From positions 1 to 22,935 of the forward strand of contig JBGRQB010000056.1 of assembly GCA_041725875.1 (NCBI GenBank): a stretch of 22,935 nt of DNA, written 5' to 3'. The stretch is from JBGRQB01 sp041725875. GTDB lineage: Bacteria; Bacteroidota; Ignavibacteria; Ignavibacteriales; Melioribacteraceae. How positions within the stretch are numbered: the stretch's first letter is position 1; every line of letters begins with the position of its first letter. The notes below the pieces were generated by a model. It ran no database searches. It was not told the DNA's origin and saw nothing but the letters and a program-made list of their open reading frames with translations. Positions 21,527-22,935 of this stretch are shown here, piece by piece. Both the position numbers and the translations under genes were made by a program.

Positions 21527-22935
21527 ATGCTTAATAAAGACATTTTAGAAAAATATAATAACCCGGAATTCTTTTTTAACCGCGAACTAAGCTGGCTTGA
21601 GTTTAACCGCAGAGTTATGGAAGAAGCACTAAATCCTGAACTTCCGCTTCTTGACAGAATAAAATTTATCTCTATTTTTTCATCTAATCTAGATGAATTT
21701 TATATGATCAGGGTTTCCGGATTAAAAGACCAGATAAGAGCCAACGCAATTGAAGAAAAGATTGACGGACTGAATCCTTATCAGGAAATCAAGCTGATTG
21801 AGAGTGAAGTAAATCCAATGCTTGAAAAAATTTATACCTACTGGGATAAAACAATTGTCCCTGAGTTAAAGGATAATAATATTTTCATTCATAAAATGTC
21901 TGAATTAACAAAGAGTGAACAAGCAGCATTAAAAGATTATTTTAACGAAGAAATTTTTCCTGTGCTTACCCCGCTTGCTTTTGATCCGGGAAGACCTTTT
22001 CCATATATATCTAATTTGAGTCTGAGCTTTGCAATTGTTGTTAAAAAACCAAATGGCGAAGAACATTTTGCAAGGGTGAAAATTCCAAGTATTCTTCCCC
22101 GACTTATCAGAGTTGAAAACATTGTTAAATCGAGAAGAAAAAGAAAAAACAGCGACGAAAGCAGCGCACGTTTTATCTGGATGGGTGATCTTATCGGAGA
22201 TAATCTTGAATCACTTTTCCCCGGAATGGAAATTTTCGAAGCACATCGTTTCCGTATAATCAGAAATACAGATATGGAAATTCAGGAAGATGAAGCTGAT
22301 GATTTGCTGCAAATTATTGAAGCAAATATAAAGCAGAGAAAATTTGGCTCGGTTGTTCGTCTTGAAATTGAAAAAGATATGCCGGAATTTATGATAAACA
22401 CTCTTTCTGAAAATCTTCAGATTTCCCGGGATGAAATTCATATTTCAAACGGACCGCTTGGGATGAGTTCCGTGATGAAGCTTTATTCCCTGCCGTTTCC
22501 GCATCTTAAAGAGAAACCGTTTCATCCTGTCACTGCTCCTGTTTTTGAAGAGGAAGGAACTATTTTCTCCAAAATAAAAAATCAGGATATTCTGGTTCAT
22601 CATCCTTATGAATCTTTTGCTCCTGTTATCGATTTTATTAAAGAAGCTACTCAGGACCCGGATGTACTGGCAATTAAGCAGACTCTATACCGAATCGGGC
22701 CAAACTCCCCGATTGTAAAAAGTCTGATAGAAGCCGCCGAGCGAAAAAAACAGGTCGCGGTTCTGGTTGAATTAAAAGCACGCTTTGATGAAGAGAATAA
22801 TATCTTCTGGGCGCGTGAACTTGAAAAAGCAGGTGTACACGTTGTTTACGGATTGGTCGGATTAAAAACTCACGGTAAAATGACACTTGTAGTAAGAAAA
22901 GAAGCTGATGGTGTGCAGCGTTACGTGCATTTGAG
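21527..22935 (+). CDS. ppk1: Polyphosphate kinase 1, 3'-truncated by window end
   Basis: An open frame from ATG 21527 with no stop before the window end gives 469 residues, about two thirds of a normal PPK1 (near 690). PPK1 reversibly makes polyphosphate from ATP. Seen: NRELSWLEFNRRV (18-30), SSNLDEFYMIR (52-62) with the expected ATP-base contact N54, PVLTPLAFDPGRPFPYISNLSL, LVHHPYESFAPVIDFI, DPDVLAIKQTLYR and LKTHGKM with the His (449) that becomes phosphorylated. The missing part is the rest of the C-terminal catalytic domains. It follows the dCMP deaminase gene by 16 nt with only a weak ribosome site (TTTGAG). Confidence 0.97.
   Translation, partial: MLNKDILEKYNNPEFFFNRELSWLEFNRRVMEEALNPELPLLDRIKFISIFSSNLDEFYMIRVSGLKDQIRANAIEEKIDGLNPYQEIKLIESEVNPMLEKIYTYWDKTIVPELKDNNIFIHKMSELTKSEQAALKDYFNEEIFPVLTPLAFDPGRPFPYISNLSLSFAIVVKKPNGEEHFARVKIPSILPRLIRVENIVKSRRKRKNSDESSARFIWMGDLIGDNLESLFPGMEIFEAHRFRIIRNTDMEIQEDEADDLLQIIEANIKQRKFGSVVRLEIEKDMPEFMINTLSENLQISRDEIHISNGPLGMSSVMKLYSLPFPHLKEKPFHPVTAPVFEEEGTIFSKIKNQDILVHHPYESFAPVIDFIKEATQDPDVLAIKQTLYRIGPNSPIVKSLIEAAERKKQVAVLVELKARFDEENNIFWARELEKAGVHVVYGLVGLKTHGKMTLVVRKEADGVQRYVHL

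Noticed and set aside
1..22935. CRISPR arrays, insertion sequences, prophage or integrase genes
   Set aside because: No regularly spaced direct repeats, transposase, integrase or phage structural genes were seen on either strand.

Overview
The window looks like chromosomal DNA from a low-GC member of the Bacteroidota/Chlorobi/Ignavibacteria assemblage, and I favour Ignavibacteria. The reasons are indirect: several Spy-like proteins beside ECF sigma factors, a histidine kinase with the HQLGTP H-box I associate with this group, a YtcJ-type amidohydrolase, a pterin cluster resembling the one known from Chlorobium, and SpoIIE-type phosphatases. Shine-Dalgarno sites are common (GGAGG, GGAG, AAGGA), which argues against classical Bacteroidetes. 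I see no prophage, insertion sequence or CRISPR array.

Layout. 87-1057: a TPR lipoprotein-free secreted protein with its terminator and a tRNA-Leu(GAG), all on the minus strand. 1113-3367: an envelope-stress module with an ECF sigma factor, a zinc-less membrane anti-sigma factor and a Spy-like protein, plus a second Spy-like gene reading away divergently. 3368-5503: a tightly packed minus-strand operon, peroxiredoxin then 6-pyruvoyl-tetrahydropterin synthase then GTP cyclohydrolase I then a short-chain reductase, which together could be a tetrahydrobiopterin pathway. 5504-6136: a divergent Fur-family regulator sharing an upstream region with two copies of TAAATCTAAA.

6139-15565 is the most striking region. 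One minus-strand operon with overlapping genes encodes an ECF sigma factor, an unrecognised single-pass membrane protein, a membrane SpoIIE-type PP2C phosphatase, a STAS anti-sigma antagonist, an RsbW/SpoIIAB-like kinase, a soluble double-GAF PP2C phosphatase and a PDZ/multi-pass/GAF PP2C phosphatase. A second STAS protein is transcribed divergently. This has the parts of a partner-switching system with three phosphatase inputs, one kinase and two antagonists, joined to an ECF sigma factor that has a near-canonical ECF promoter (GGAAC-N17-CGTC) in front of its own gene.

15661-22935: purA with a strong terminator, an orphan membrane histidine kinase, a candidate small RNA (about 93 nt, own promoter and terminator, linker carrying a 16S anti-Shine-Dalgarno-like tract), a convergent second histidine kinase coupled to an amidohydrolase, then dCMP deaminase followed by a polyphosphate kinase gene cut by the window end. 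No stretch longer than 300 bases lacks a gene.
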